From positions 1 through 32,235 of the forward strand of contig JAMOMC010000040.1 of assembly GCA_027068765.1 (NCBI GenBank): DNA of 32,235 nucleotides, read 5' to 3'. Within the stretch, counting starts at the first letter, position 1. Each line of letters opens with the position of its first letter. Made by a program: the position numbers and the translations under genes. The notes below the pieces were generated by a model, which saw only the letters and a program-made list of their open reading frames with translations, was not told where the DNA came from and did no database searches. This document shows positions 23,761 to 32,235 of this stretch, in pieces. Source of the stretch: Campylobacterales bacterium. Its GTDB lineage: Bacteria; Campylobacterota; Campylobacteria; Campylobacterales; QNZT01.

Positions 23761-24111
23761 ATGGGAAAAAAAGATTATACTTTGTTAAAAGTAGAGTTAG
23801 AAGATAGAAAAGCTAGAATTCAAAAAGTGATTAGTGATAATGAAAAGGAGATGAAAGCATTAAGCAGCTCTGATGTTAGTGATGAAGCTGATCAAGCTAC
23901 AATTAGTACAGATGCAGCTATTGAACAAGCCATAACAAATAAGCAGTTAAAAGAGTTAAAAGAGATAGATTATGCTCTATTTAAGATGGAGAATGAGACA
24001 TATGGTATATGTGAAATGTGTGAAGAGCCTATTGGAAAAGAGAGGTTAAAAGTAAAACCGCAGGCAAAATTTTGTATAGTATGTAGAGAAATTGTTGAAA
24101 AAACCTCTTAA
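23761..24111 (+). CDS. dksA: DksA/TraR-type RNA polymerase-binding protein
   Basis: The 116-residue protein binds the RNA polymerase secondary channel and modulates rRNA and amino-acid promoters with ppGpp. The coiled-coil tip carries the DxxDxA motif (D41, D44, A46) needed for activity. The zinc finger is C84/C87 and C105/C108 (CEMCEEP, CIVCRE). It is shorter than E. coli DksA (151 residues), as in other Campylobacterota. A strong AAAAAGGAGAAGAG ribosome binding site precedes the ATG. Confidence 0.93.
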   Translation: MGKKDYTLLKVELEDRKARIQKVISDNEKEMKALSSSDVSDEADQATISTDAAIEQAITNKQLKELKEIDYALFKMENETYGICEMCEEPIGKERLKVKPQAKFCIVCREIVEKTS

Positions 24112-24126
24112 AAAGGATTGGTTGAT

Positions 24127-25131
24127 ATGGGTTTAAAAAAGTTTATCTCTTTTGGTTTGATGCTTTTAGTTGTTATGGGTGTAGTTGTTTATAGTTTTGT
24201 TGGAGATGTTTATTCTTTTTCATTTTTTGGTAAAACTATAGAGCTTCCTATTGCAGTGTGGGTTCTTTTTCCTGCACTTTTGATGTATGTTCTTACAATT
24301 TTGCATCTGATGTTTTATGGCTCTTTAGGTTTTGCTAAGATGCGAAAAGTAAAAAATGATGGTGAGACACTTTTGCAAAATTCTAAAAATGCACTTTTAG
24401 GAAAAATGGTTGAAACAGAGTATAAAACAGATATATTCAAACTCCCAGGAGCTGTATTGCCTCTTTTAAATGTTGATCCAAAACGATATGCAGATCATAG
24501 AGTTTATGATGATGGAATTCAAGATATTTTAGATATTAAGAGAAAGATAGATGAAGGTGAAGTTGTAGATTTAACTCCTTTTTCACTAAGAGAAGATAAT
24601 GCTCTGGTGATAAAAAATTATGAAAATAAAATAGCTATAGATAAAAATTATGCACAGATAGTTTTAAGAAGTAGCAAAGATAAAGAGTTGTGTCAAAAGG
24701 CTCATTTGGCTATAGCCTCTTTCTCCTCGCTAGATGAGATAAATAAATATGATATAAAGCCAACAAGAGAGCTTTTTAATGTTTTAGTTGATAGAGTCAA
24801 TGACAAAGAGAATTCTTTAGAGTTACCTGATGAGTCGATTGTTGTTTATGCAAGAGAGTTAGATTTTGTAAGTAGAGATTTTATAGAGCTCGCTAAAAAA
24901 CTCAAAACTAAACTAAATCCAGATAGATTAATGCTTCTTTTTGAGAGGTTAGCTCATGAGTTTCCAAGTGAAGCTGGTGAAGCTTATCTTTATGTTATGT
25001 TTGAACTTCAGATGGTGGACAATGCTAGAGATTTTTTGGAAAATACATCAGAAGATGAGTATATAAAGTTTAAGTATTTACTTTTTTTAAAAGATAGTGG
25101 TAAAACTTTTGATACAGAACTATTTATATAA
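24127..25131 (+). CDS. Conserved membrane protein of unknown function
   Basis: This protein has two N-terminal transmembrane helices (about residues 7-27 and 39-64, counted from the ATG at 24127). A long charged, helical cytosolic part of about 260 residues follows. No catalytic motif is recognised. The ORF track starts at a TTG at 24118, but AAAAAGGA lies nine bases before the ATG at 24127, which is the better start and gives 334 residues. It sits in a row of tightly packed housekeeping genes between dksA and the dus gene and is probably cotranscribed. Function unknown. Confidence 0.75.
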   Translation: MGLKKFISFGLMLLVVMGVVVYSFVGDVYSFSFFGKTIELPIAVWVLFPALLMYVLTILHLMFYGSLGFAKMRKVKNDGETLLQNSKNALLGKMVETEYKTDIFKLPGAVLPLLNVDPKRYADHRVYDDGIQDILDIKRKIDEGEVVDLTPFSLREDNALVIKNYENKIAIDKNYAQIVLRSSKDKELCQKAHLAIASFSSLDEINKYDIKPTRELFNVLVDRVNDKENSLELPDESIVVYARELDFVSRDFIELAKKLKTKLNPDRLMLLFERLAHEFPSEAGEAYLYVMFELQMVDNARDFLENTSEDEYIKFKYLLFLKDSGKTFDTELFI

Positions 25132-25140
25132 ACTAAAGTT

Positions 25141-26070
25141 TTGATAGATTTTTCAAAAAAAGATATTGTTGCTTTAGCTCCACTCGCTGGATATACTGAT
25201 TTACCTTTTAGATCCGTTGTAAAAAAATTTGGAGTAGATCTTACATTTTCAGAGATGATAAGCTCAAATGCTCTTGTTTATAACTCCAAAAAAACTCTAA
25301 AGATGCTAGAGAAATCTCCACTAGAGACACCATATATTGTACAAATTGCTGGAGGAAGTGAAAATATAATCAAAGAGGCTGTTTTGATGCTTAATGATAT
25401 GGAGGGGATAGACGGTATTGATTTAAACTGTGGCTGTCCTGCACCAAAAGTTGTCTCACAAAAGTGTGGCTCCTCTTTGCTTGAAGATTTACCTAAGCTC
25501 TCAAAGCTTGTAGAGACAATTAAAAAATATTCAAACAAAGAGTATACAAGTGTAAAAACAAGATTAGGATTTAATGAAAAATATCCTGTACAAATTGCTA
25601 AAATATGTGAAGATAGTGGTGCAGACTTTATAACATTTCATGGTCGAACAAGAGCTGGAAGATATAAATCAAAGGTCGATTATGATGCTATAAAAGAGGC
25701 AAAGATGGCTATAAAAATTCCTCTTATTGCAAATGGCGATATCACCTCTTTGGAGGTTGCAAACTATGTTAGAGATTATACTAAATGTGATGGTATTATG
25801 ATTGGGCGAGGGGCTATTGGTAATCCTTGGATTTTTTATCAGATTAAAAACAATCTACAAAGTGTTCACAAAGATAAGATAAGAGAGATTGTGTTAGAAC
25901 ATTTTTTTGCGATGATAGATTTTTATGGAGATATAGGAGTTGCTATATTTAGAAAGCATCTGCACACTTACTCTAAATCTTTGCCAAATGCATCTGAATT
26001 CAGAGATAAGATTAATCGCATTGATAATAAAGATGATCTGAGAGTTGAGATTGAAGCATTTTTTGGTTAA
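25141..26070 (+). CDS. dus: tRNA-dihydrouridine synthase
   Basis: The 309-residue FMN enzyme reduces uridine to dihydrouridine in tRNA D-loops using NADPH. Signatures are LAPLAGYTDLPFR at the N-terminus, DGIDLNCGCPAPKVV with the catalytic Cys, FHGRTRAGRY, ANGDITS and GIMIGRGAIGNPWIF. It is DusB-like in pattern, though the subclass cannot be fixed by eye. The start is TTG with only a weak ribosome binding site; the next in-frame ATG is too far inside. Confidence 0.92.
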   Translation: MIDFSKKDIVALAPLAGYTDLPFRSVVKKFGVDLTFSEMISSNALVYNSKKTLKMLEKSPLETPYIVQIAGGSENIIKEAVLMLNDMEGIDGIDLNCGCPAPKVVSQKCGSSLLEDLPKLSKLVETIKKYSNKEYTSVKTRLGFNEKYPVQIAKICEDSGADFITFHGRTRAGRYKSKVDYDAIKEAKMAIKIPLIANGDITSLEVANYVRDYTKCDGIMIGRGAIGNPWIFYQIKNNLQSVHKDKIREIVLEHFFAMIDFYGDIGVAIFRKHLHTYSKSLPNASEFRDKINRIDNKDDLRVEIEAFFG

Positions 26071-26105
26071 AATTTATTTTTAAAATAAAAATATAGGGGA
26101 AAGAT

Positions 26106-26399
26106 ATGTTGGGAAATGATCCATTTTTGGAAGAGGATGATATATTTGGAGGGACAGCAGAAAAGAAATATTTTGATATTTTATTTCATGCAAATAGAAA
26201 TTTAGTTGAGTTTTATCTCACTGCAAACTTAGAGAAGATTGCTATCATGGAACATATGTTAGAGGATAAGCTTGAAGATGGAATAGAAATGGATAGGTTT
26301 ATCAGTAATTTTGCTGTAAATAATCCTGATATTGTAAGCAAAAGAGTAAAAGATTTATATATAAACGATATGGGGAGTATTCTTACTCAAAATGAGTAA
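26106..26399 (+). CDS. DUF2018 family protein (HP0242-like)
   Basis: This 97-residue all-helical protein resembles Helicobacter pylori HP0242 along its length. Shared features include FDILFHANRNL after a short acidic N-terminus and the end YINDMGSILTQNE. HP0242 forms an intertwined, knotted homodimer; its role is unknown. The family is essentially limited to Campylobacterota, which supports the taxonomic call. A GGGGAAAG ribosome binding site precedes the ATG and it overlaps the next gene by 8 nt. The similarity is recalled from memory, not searched. Confidence 0.75.
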   Translation: MLGNDPFLEEDDIFGGTAEKKYFDILFHANRNLVEFYLTANLEKIAIMEHMLEDKLEDGIEMDRFISNFAVNNPDIVSKRVKDLYINDMGSILTQNE

Positions 26400-26832
26400 A
26401 ATTTTAGCGACTCTTTTTTTTTCTACAGCTTTATTATTTGGAGCAAAGGGTGGTAAATTTGATTATACTCATACTTTCAGCCTAAAAAAAGATGAAGTCG
26501 CTAAAATATCAGTTATAAAAAAAGATTATAAAACAAGTCCAAGAAAAGAGAGTGAAGTATCTTTTCGATGGACACTTTTTCATAATCACCTTCTAGTAAT
26601 TCTTGTTAGTTATGAAGGTTTTACAACTCAGTATGTTTTAGAGAAAAGATATAAACGAGATAGTGTGAGTATCTGGCTTATGGGTGATTATGAGAGAGTG
26701 GGAGAGAGAGTTTTTTTAGCTTTGAAGTTTAGTGACTTTAAAGTTGATAAAAAGATAGCGATTTTAGATGTGATGATATTAGATCGTAAAAAGAGAGTTG
26801 AAGTTAGATTCATAAATCCAAAGAGAAGGTAA
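26392..26832 (+). CDS. Secreted hypothetical protein
   Basis: This 146-residue protein starts with a short signal peptide (about residues 1-18, ending LFGA-KG). The mature part is beta-rich and very basic (many Lys/Arg, ending NPKRR). No known domain or catalytic motif is seen. It overlaps the DUF2018 gene and lies 10 bp ahead of the polyprenyl synthase gene, so it is probably expressed in the same operon. It may be a small periplasmic or surface protein; function unknown. Confidence 0.7.
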   Translation: MSKILATLFFSTALLFGAKGGKFDYTHTFSLKKDEVAKISVIKKDYKTSPRKESEVSFRWTLFHNHLLVILVSYEGFTTQYVLEKRYKRDSVSIWLMGDYERVGERVFLALKFSDFKVDKKIAILDVMILDRKKRVEVRFINPKRR

Positions 26833-26842
26833 AGGTGGGCAT

Positions 26843-27733
26843 TTGGAAGAGATAGAGGTGTTAATTAGCAACTTTATAAAAGAGATTGATGATGATGCAT
26901 TTTTGTTATATCAAAAAATTTCGCAAGGAAAGATGCTTAGAGCAAAATTAGTTTCAAAAATTGCAGGTGATAGTGAAGATAGTAAAAAATTATCAGCAGT
27001 TATAGAGATGATTCATACAGCATCTCTTCTTCACGATGATGTTATAGATGAGTCAAAAACAAGACGAGGAGTTCACTCTATCAATGCTCTTTATGGAGAT
27101 AAGAGTGCTATTATGCTTGGTGATATTCTCTATTCTAAAGGTTTTTTAGAACTTCTGTATTTTGATAAAGAGATTGCTAAGTTTATATCAGATGCAGTTT
27201 GTGAGCTTTCAGTTGGCGAGATGATGGATGTAAATCTTTCAAATGAGATAAATTTAGATAAAGTAAAATACTTTCAAATGATTTATAAAAAGACTTCTGT
27301 ATTGATAGAAGCGACTGCAAAAAGTGCGGCTTATTTAGCTAAAAAAGATGTTATATCTTATGGGCTTTATGGAAAAAATCTTGGACTTGCTTTTCAGGTG
27401 ATTGATGATGTTTTAGATGTTACTATGAGTGATGAACAGCTTGGAAAACCATCATTAGCTGATTTTAAAGAGGGAAAAACTACACTTCCTTATATTTATC
27501 TTTTTGAATCTTTAAATGATCAAGATGCACAAAGGTTAAAATCACTCTACAAAAAAGAGTTAACAGAAGATGAAAAAAACTGGATAAAGCAGAAGATGAG
27601 AGAGAGTGGGGCAATCTTAAGGGCAGTCGAATTTGCACAAAAATTGGGAAAAGAGGCATTAAAAGCTATTGAAGTTGATAAAAATGACGATTTACAAAGA
27701 GTTATTACAGATATGATAGAGAGAGATTTTTAA
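26843..27733 (+). CDS. Polyprenyl diphosphate synthase
   Basis: The 296-residue all-helical prenyltransferase condenses isopentenyl diphosphate onto an allylic primer. The first Asp-rich motif is LLHDDVIDES (D65, D66, D69) followed by TRRG; the second is QVIDDVLDV near 190. The GDILYSKGF segment and conserved GKTTLPYI are also present. The pattern favours a long-chain (octa/hepta-prenyl, quinone side chain) synthase over a farnesyl synthase, but chain length is uncertain. The start is TTG with AAAGGTGGG upstream. Its TAA shares a base with the hemA ATG (TAATG). Confidence 0.88.
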   Translation: MEEIEVLISNFIKEIDDDAFLLYQKISQGKMLRAKLVSKIAGDSEDSKKLSAVIEMIHTASLLHDDVIDESKTRRGVHSINALYGDKSAIMLGDILYSKGFLELLYFDKEIAKFISDAVCELSVGEMMDVNLSNEINLDKVKYFQMIYKKTSVLIEATAKSAAYLAKKDVISYGLYGKNLGLAFQVIDDVLDVTMSDEQLGKPSLADFKEGKTTLPYIYLFESLNDQDAQRLKSLYKKELTEDEKNWIKQKMRESGAILRAVEFAQKLGKEALKAIEVDKNDDLQRVITDMIERDF

Positions 27734-29070
27734 TGCACTATTTTACACTAAGTTATACACATAAAAACACACCAATAGATACAAGAGAAAAATTAGCTTT
27801 TACAGATGATGAGGATTTAAAAAAATTTTATGAAAAAATTTTGGCACTTCCATGCATAAATGAAGTATTGATAATCTCAACTTGCAATAGAGTAGAGTTA
27901 TTAGCAAGTGTAAATGATGTAAGTGAAGTTGCTGAGAATATACTTTTTGAGTTTGTAAACCACCATGAGCTTTTACCAGATGAGTTAAATGAAAAAGGAG
28001 ATATTCATTATGATATAGAAGCTGTACATCATCTTTTTAGAGTAATATCTTCACTTGATAGTGTAGTTTTAGGAGAGACTCAAATTGTTGCTCAGATAAA
28101 AGATGCTTTCTCTTTTGCTTATGAAAACGGTTATTGTGGGCAAAAAGTTGCACGAGTTATGCAAAATGCTTTTAGATGTTCAGCTGCTGTTAGAAGCTCT
28201 ACTGATATTTCAAAAAACCCTGTATCTGTTGCTAGTGTAGCGGTTACAAAAGCAAAAGAGGTTTTTGATGGAAATTTAGGTGGATATACTGCTGTTGTTG
28301 TTGGAGCTGGTGAGATGGGAGAGCTTACGGCTAAACATCTAGCAAAAGCTGGAGTGAATATCATAATTGTAAATAGAGATATTGAGAAGGCTCATAAATT
28401 AGCTAGTATGATTGATAGTGTAACAGTTACTGTTGAGCCTTTTTCGGAGCTTAAAAATCTTGTAAATCACTATAGACTTTTATTTTCTGCAACAGGGGCT
28501 TCTGGAGTTGTTATAGGAGATGATATTACTGAGCAAGTTTCATTTACAAGGCACTGGTTTGATATAGCGGTTCCAAGAGATATATCTCAAACAAATTGCA
28601 AAAATATAACGATTTATGCTGTAGATGATTTAAAAGGTATCATGGATGAGAACATCAAACAAAGAGAAAAAAGTGCAGAGGTAGCTTATGGCATAGTTGA
28701 TAAGTTTACTCAAGATTTTTTTAAATGGCTTCAGACACTCTCTGTAAATCCCCTTATAAAAGAGATTAGAGATATGGCAAAAGAGTGTAGTGAAATTGAG
28801 ATAGAAAAAGCTATTAAAAAAGGTTATATTGATAAAGATGCAAGAGAGCAGATGGCAAAAATTTTGCATGGAGCATTTAATGCTTTTTTGCACCATCCAA
28901 CTCACAAATTAAAAAATATCGCTGAACAGCCCCAAGCTGATACAGTTGTTCAATCAATTCAGCTTGTTTTTGGATTAAAAACTAAACAAAGAAAAGCTCT
29001 TGATACATACAAGTGGGATTATCAAATAGAGAAAAAATCAAAAGATAGACCAAAGAAGGAGCTCTCTTGA
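27733..29070 (+). CDS. hemA: Glutamyl-tRNA reductase
   Basis: The 445-residue enzyme reduces glutamyl-tRNA to glutamate 1-semialdehyde, the first committed step of haem synthesis by the C5 route. The catalytic Cys51 is in [10 protein letters not shown]. The substrate domain continues with [25 protein letters not shown], the NADPH-binding motif [16 protein letters not shown] follows, and a C-terminal dimerisation helix ends the protein. It is the first haem gene of the run hemA-proS-fxsA-dsb-hemC and overlaps proS by 4 nt. Confidence 0.97.
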   Translation: MHYFTLSYTHKNTPIDTREKLAFTDDEDLKKFYEKILALPCINEVLIISTCNRVELLASVNDVSEVAENILFEFVNHHELLPDELNEKGDIHYDIEAVHHLFRVISSLDSVVLGETQIVAQIKDAFSFAYENGYCGQKVARVMQNAFRCSAAVRSSTDISKNPVSVASVAVTKAKEVFDGNLGGYTAVVVGAGEMGELTAKHLAKAGVNIIIVNRDIEKAHKLASMIDSVTVTVEPFSELKNLVNHYRLLFSATGASGVVIGDDITEQVSFTRHWFDIAVPRDISQTNCKNITIYAVDDLKGIMDENIKQREKSAEVAYGIVDKFTQDFFKWLQTLSVNPLIKEIRDMAKECSEIEIEKAIKKGYIDKDAREQMAKILHGAFNAFLHHPTHKLKNIAEQPQADTVVQSIQLVFGLKTKQRKALDTYKWDYQIEKKSKDRPKKELS

Positions 29071-30749
29071 GATTTTCTAAACTTTTTGCACCAACTACAA
29101 AAGATGCTCCAAAAGATGCTGTTCTTCCAAGTCATATATATTTAGTTCGAGGCGGTTTTATCTCACAAGTTGGGAGTGGGGTTTATAATTTTTTGCCTCT
29201 TGGAAAGATTGTGCTTGATAAAATCTCTAAAGTTGTTAAAGAGGAGTTAGATAGAGTTGGAGCATTGCAGACAGAGCTTGGATTTATAACTCCATCAAAA
29301 CTTTGGAAGCAAAGTGGAAGATATGATAAATTTGGAAAAGAGCTTTTAAGATTTAGTGATCGTAAAAACAATGAGTTTGTTTTAGGTCCAACTCATGAAG
29401 AGGCTATGGTAGATCTGGTAAAAGGTAGAGTAAAGAGCTATAAACAACTTCCTATAAATCTCTATCAGATAAACACAAAATTTAGAGATGAAGCTAGACC
29501 TAGATATGGACTTTTAAGAGGTCGTGAGTTTTTGATGAAAGATGGATATAGCTTTCATGAAAATGAAGAGAGTTTAAAAGAGGAGTTTGCTTTGATGGAG
29601 CAGACTTACGGAAAGATATTAGATAGGTTGGGGTTAGAGTATAGGGTAGTTTTTGCAGATAGTGGAGCAATTGGTGGTAGTGGCTCAAAAGAGTTTATGG
29701 TTTTGGCAAAAAATGGTGAAGATGATATTGTAACTTGTGCATCTTGTGATTATGCTGCAAATATTGAAGCAGCAAAACGGACTAAACCAAAGATAGATAA
29801 CCCTCAAATAGCTAAGGGTAAAACTCACACACCAGATATTAAAACTATCGAAGATGTTAGTAAGTTTTTCAAAGTTAACTCCTCTTGTGCTGTTAAGGCT
29901 ATTGTAAAAAAAGCGATATTTGCAGATTTTAGTGAAATTGTTGTTTTTTTTATTAGAGGAAGTGATACTTTGCAAGAGACAAAAGCTTTGAGTGCCTCTT
30001 TAGCATTAGAGCTTGTAGATGTAAGTGAAAAAGAGCTTGAAGATGTGGGGTTGATAGCTGGGTTTATTGGGCCTGATGTGGAGATTAAAAAGTTTGTTGA
30101 TTTAGAGTTAAAAGATGAAGAAAGTTTAATCTGCGGAGCCAATGAACTTGATTATCATTTTGGTGGATATAGTTTTAAAGATAGAGAGTTTGAGTATGTT
30201 GATCTGCTAGAGGTTTGTAAAGGTGATTTATGTAGCTGTTGTGGTGGAGTTTTGGATATAACAAAAGGTATTGAAGTTGGTCATATATTTGAGTTAGGAG
30301 ATAAATACTCAAAAGCATTAGATGCAAACTTTTTAGATAGAAATGGAAAAGCAAAACCTTTTGTTATGGGAACTTATGGCATTGGTATAAGTAGACTAGT
30401 AGCTGTTGTAGTAGAACAGCACCACGATGAGAAAGGCTCTCTTTGGACAAAAGAGACATCACCGTTTGAACTCACTATCATTATCTCAAACATAAAAGAT
30501 GAAGCACAAAAAAGCTTTGGTGAAGATCTATATCAAAAGTTAAAAGAGGAAGGTGTTGAAGTTTTACTTGATGATAGGGCTGAGAGATTTGGTTATAAGA
30601 TGAGTGATTTTGAGCTTTTAGGGTTTCCTAAAGCTGTGATTGTTGGTAAAGGTTTGGTCGATGGAGAGGTTCAAATTGTGGATAGAAAGAGCTTAGAAAA
30701 AACAAATATCTCCAAAGATGAGATATTTGATAAATTGATGGAGTTTTAA
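29067..30749 (+). CDS. proS: Prolyl-tRNA synthetase
   Basis: The 560-residue class II synthetase charges tRNA-Pro. Motif 1 is in the N-terminal region ([14 protein letters not shown]), motif 2 is [21 protein letters not shown] and motif 3 is [21 protein letters not shown]. An editing (INS/YbaK-like) domain lies between motifs 2 and 3 (about 225-390). The C-terminal anticodon-binding domain follows. This is the bacterial ProS type 1 layout. The start is TTG with AAGGAG upstream, and the gene is embedded in the haem cluster. Confidence 0.97.
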   Translation: MRFSKLFAPTTKDAPKDAVLPSHIYLVRGGFISQVGSGVYNFLPLGKIVLDKISKVVKEELDRVGALQTELGFITPSKLWKQSGRYDKFGKELLRFSDRKNNEFVLGPTHEEAMVDLVKGRVKSYKQLPINLYQINTKFRDEARPRYGLLRGREFLMKDGYSFHENEESLKEEFALMEQTYGKILDRLGLEYRVVFADSGAIGGSGSKEFMVLAKNGEDDIVTCASCDYAANIEAAKRTKPKIDNPQIAKGKTHTPDIKTIEDVSKFFKVNSSCAVKAIVKKAIFADFSEIVVFFIRGSDTLQETKALSASLALELVDVSEKELEDVGLIAGFIGPDVEIKKFVDLELKDEESLICGANELDYHFGGYSFKDREFEYVDLLEVCKGDLCSCCGGVLDITKGIEVGHIFELGDKYSKALDANFLDRNGKAKPFVMGTYGIGISRLVAVVVEQHHDEKGSLWTKETSPFELTIIISNIKDEAQKSFGEDLYQKLKEEGVEVLLDDRAERFGYKMSDFELLGFPKAVIVGKGLVDGEVQIVDRKSLEKTNISKDEIFDKLMEF

Positions 30750-31171
30750 TGCCGTTTTTAATTGTCTTTTTTTTTATTGAGGTTTTAGTTTCAGTTGAGA
30801 TAGCAGGTCGCCTTGGTGGACTTTTGACTTTTGTTGAGATTGTAGTCTCTGCGATGATCGGTTTTTTCTTATTAACAAACTTTCGATATACTTTATCTAA
30901 GAGTGCAACAGATCTTATGAATGGGTCTATCTCTATGCAAGATTTTCAGAAGATGAGTCTTTTTACTCTTATAGGTGCGGTGCTTTTGATAGTGCCTGGA
31001 TTTTTCAGTGATATTATAGGTGTTTTGTTGCAGTTTAGTTTTTTTGGGAAGCTATTTGCAAACAGAGTTTTAAATTTAAAAAATAAAAATAATGATAAAA
31101 ATATTAAAAATGAAGGAAAAGATGATGCGATTGATGTTGAAGTTATTGATGATAGCAATACTAAGCAGTAG
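30749..31171 (+). CDS. fxsA: FxsA family membrane protein
   Basis: The 140-residue protein has hydrophobic helices at about 2-20, 24-45 and 70-95 and a charged C-terminal tail. FxsA features are FFFIEVLVSVEIAGRLGG at the start, the MQDFQ segment and GAVLLIVPGFFSDIIG. E. coli FxsA counters phage T7 exclusion by F plasmids when overproduced; its normal role is unknown. The 3' end overlaps the next gene's frame by about 47 nt. Confidence 0.88.
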   Translation: MPFLIVFFFIEVLVSVEIAGRLGGLLTFVEIVVSAMIGFFLLTNFRYTLSKSATDLMNGSISMQDFQKMSLFTLIGAVLLIVPGFFSDIIGVLLQFSFFGKLFANRVLNLKNKNNDKNIKNEGKDDAIDVEVIDDSNTKQ

Positions 31172-31982
31172 TATAGTATATGCAAAAGAGGAGTTAAAAA
31201 GTGAAGTGGAGAAAGATATAGTCGCTTATGTTGAAAAGGCGATTAGTGTAAATAAAGACTTTACTTTAAAAGAGGTTAGAGTTAAAGAAGTAAAAGAGCT
31301 TGATGCGATAAAAGGTTGGAGTGTATATTTTTTAGATATTGATCTTTTAGTTATTGCAAAAGATAACAAAGTGATGACAGTACACGATAAAATCTTCTCA
31401 GATGGAAAATATATGACTAGAGACTTTATGAGTTTAAAAGGACAAATATCATTAAAAGATAGAATAGTTCCTGATATGGACAACTCATTTTATAAGAAGA
31501 ATCATTTAGTTTATGGTGATGAAAGTGCAAAAGATAAGATAGTGATTTTTTCTGATCCTTTATGTCCATTTTGCCAAACTTATATGCCAGAGGTTTTTAA
31601 AGCTGTAAAAGCTGATCCAAAAAAGATAGCTCTTTATTATTATCACTTTCCACTATCTATGATACATCCACAAGCCCCTACTATCATAAAAGCTACAATG
31701 GCTGCTGAGAAAAAAGGAGTTAAAGATATTTTGATAAGAGTTTATGAAGCAAAATTTGCTCTAAAAACAAAAAATGAAAATTCAACCCTTGAAGCATTTA
31801 ATAAAAAATTGGGAACAAATTTAACACTAAAAGAGATAAACACACAAGAGATATTAGAGACTTACAGTAAAGATTTAGAGTTAGCTGGCAAGATGATGAT
31901 AAGTGGCACACCAACTGTTTATGTGAATGGGAAGAAAGATTTTACAAGAACTAAGTACAAAGAGATATTGGGAATTAAATGA
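31125..31982 (+). CDS. DsbC/DsbG-like periplasmic thioredoxin-fold protein
   Basis: The thioredoxin fold carries CPFC (in [11 protein letters not shown]) and a cis-Pro loop ([10 protein letters not shown]). The N-terminal part of the mature protein (about 20-120) resembles a DsbC/G-type non-catalytic domain, so disulfide isomerase or reductase activity in the periplasm is likely. The ORF track starts at 31092, but AAGGAA sits seven bases ahead of ATG 31125 (an ATG at 31122 is also possible). From there the signal peptide runs [20 protein letters not shown], which is well formed. It ends in an ATGA overlap with hemC. A link to haem or cytochrome c maturation is only suggested by position. Confidence 0.82.
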   Translation: MRLMLKLLMIAILSSSIVYAKEELKSEVEKDIVAYVEKAISVNKDFTLKEVRVKEVKELDAIKGWSVYFLDIDLLVIAKDNKVMTVHDKIFSDGKYMTRDFMSLKGQISLKDRIVPDMDNSFYKKNHLVYGDESAKDKIVIFSDPLCPFCQTYMPEVFKAVKADPKKIALYYYHFPLSMIHPQAPTIIKATMAAEKKGVKDILIRVYEAKFALKTKNENSTLEAFNKKLGTNLTLKEINTQEILETYSKDLELAGKMMISGTPTVYVNGKKDFTRTKYKEILGIK

Positions 31983-32235
31983 AAAAACTAATAATAGCAA
32001 CAAGAGGAAGCAAACTAGCACTTTGGCAATCTGAACATATCAAAGAGGTTCTTGAAAATGCTTATGAAGGACTTGAAGTTGAGCTTAAAGTTATGAAGAC
32101 AAAAGGGGATATTCTCCTTGAGACATCTTTGGCAAAAATTGGTGGAAAAGGGCTTTTTACAAAAGAGCTTGAAGAAGCTATGCTTAGAGGTGAGGCTCAT
32201 ATAGCTGTTCATAGTTTAAAAGATGTGCCAACAGA
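31979..32235 (+). CDS. hemC: Hydroxymethylbilane synthase, N-terminal part (partial)
   Basis: The ATG at 31979 overlaps the stop of the Dsb-type gene. The first 85 codons run to the window edge and begin [20 protein letters not shown]. They include [26 protein letters not shown] and [13 protein letters not shown], both diagnostic of HemC (porphobilinogen deaminase). HemC polymerises four porphobilinogens on a dipyrromethane cofactor. The cofactor Cys would lie beyond the window. Its position after hemA-proS confirms a haem gene cluster. Confidence 0.97.
   Translation, partial: MKKLIIATRGSKLALWQSEHIKEVLENAYEGLEVELKVMKTKGDILLETSLAKIGGKGLFTKELEEAMLRGEAHIAVHSLKDVPT

Noticed and set aside
29685-30142. 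Two minus-strand ORFs of 96 and 105 codons inside proS
   Set aside because: They lie opposite the proS editing domain and have biased residue content typical of antisense shadows.
31092-31124. Upstream start of the Dsb-type gene in the ORF track
   Set aside because: The ATG at 31125 has the better-spaced ribosome binding site and gives a clean signal peptide; the longer form would place extra charged residues ahead of it.
1-32235. CRISPR arrays, prophage, IS elements, rRNA or tRNA genes
   Set aside because: Scanning by eye found no regularly spaced repeats, transposase or phage genes, or RNA gene signatures; the only long repeat noticed is the 101-bp pair.

Overview
The window is low-GC, densely packed bacterial DNA. 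Its gene content points to the Campylobacterota (the former Epsilonproteobacteria), most likely a Sulfurimonas-like free-living member. The evidence is a DUF2018/HP0242-type gene, a short DksA, the hemA-proS-hemC neighbourhood, gap-pgk-tpiA beside nadD/rsfS, and trpF beside rpe away from other trp genes. This assignment comes from recognising families and gene order by eye, not from a search.

Layout. Positions 1-2060 are an accessory patch. It holds the 5' end of a TetR-type regulator (minus strand) with a promoter and embedded operator-like palindrome, a decayed small ORF, a membrane-anchored HExxH protein, and a PIN-toxin/RHH-antitoxin pair. The pair is enclosed by two 101-bp direct repeats that copy the 5' region of the next gene, an AraC/GyrI-domain regulator. 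Positions 2903-5823 carry the glycolytic operon gap-pgk-tpiA on the minus strand. Divergent from it is an in-frame nadD-rsfS fusion, then a stand-alone PAS protein closed by a strong terminator. A minus-strand operon follows (ExeA-like AAA+ ATPase, TM/TPR-type protein, periplasmic DUF3365 haem protein). After it come a 450-bp mostly non-coding stretch and the pseudopilin gene gspG.

Positions 10584-19002 are a plus-strand type II secretion operon in the order K-L-M-N-C-D-E-F, with gspG divergent beside it. No gspH/I/J or prepilin peptidase is present in the window. The machinery resembles both T2SS and the related Campylobacter Cts DNA-uptake system, so either protein secretion or transformation is a possible role.

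From 19043 to the end is a long plus-strand housekeeping run. It contains rpe, trpF, a DnaQ-type exonuclease, an inositol-monophosphatase-like enzyme that appears to lack a normal start codon, accD, a thiE-like gene, rlmH, dksA, a membrane protein, dus, DUF2018, a secreted hypothetical, a polyprenyl synthase, hemA, proS, fxsA, a Dsb-type thioredoxin and the start of hemC. Many of these genes overlap by 1-22 nt, which suggests translational coupling in one or a few long transcripts.

I did not find a clear new defence system or mobile element. The most unusual items are the 907-bp repeat-flanked toxin-antitoxin unit, the nadD-rsfS fusion with an internal ribosome binding site, the probable AUA start at 21068, and possible leaderless promoters at the TetR and toxin genes.
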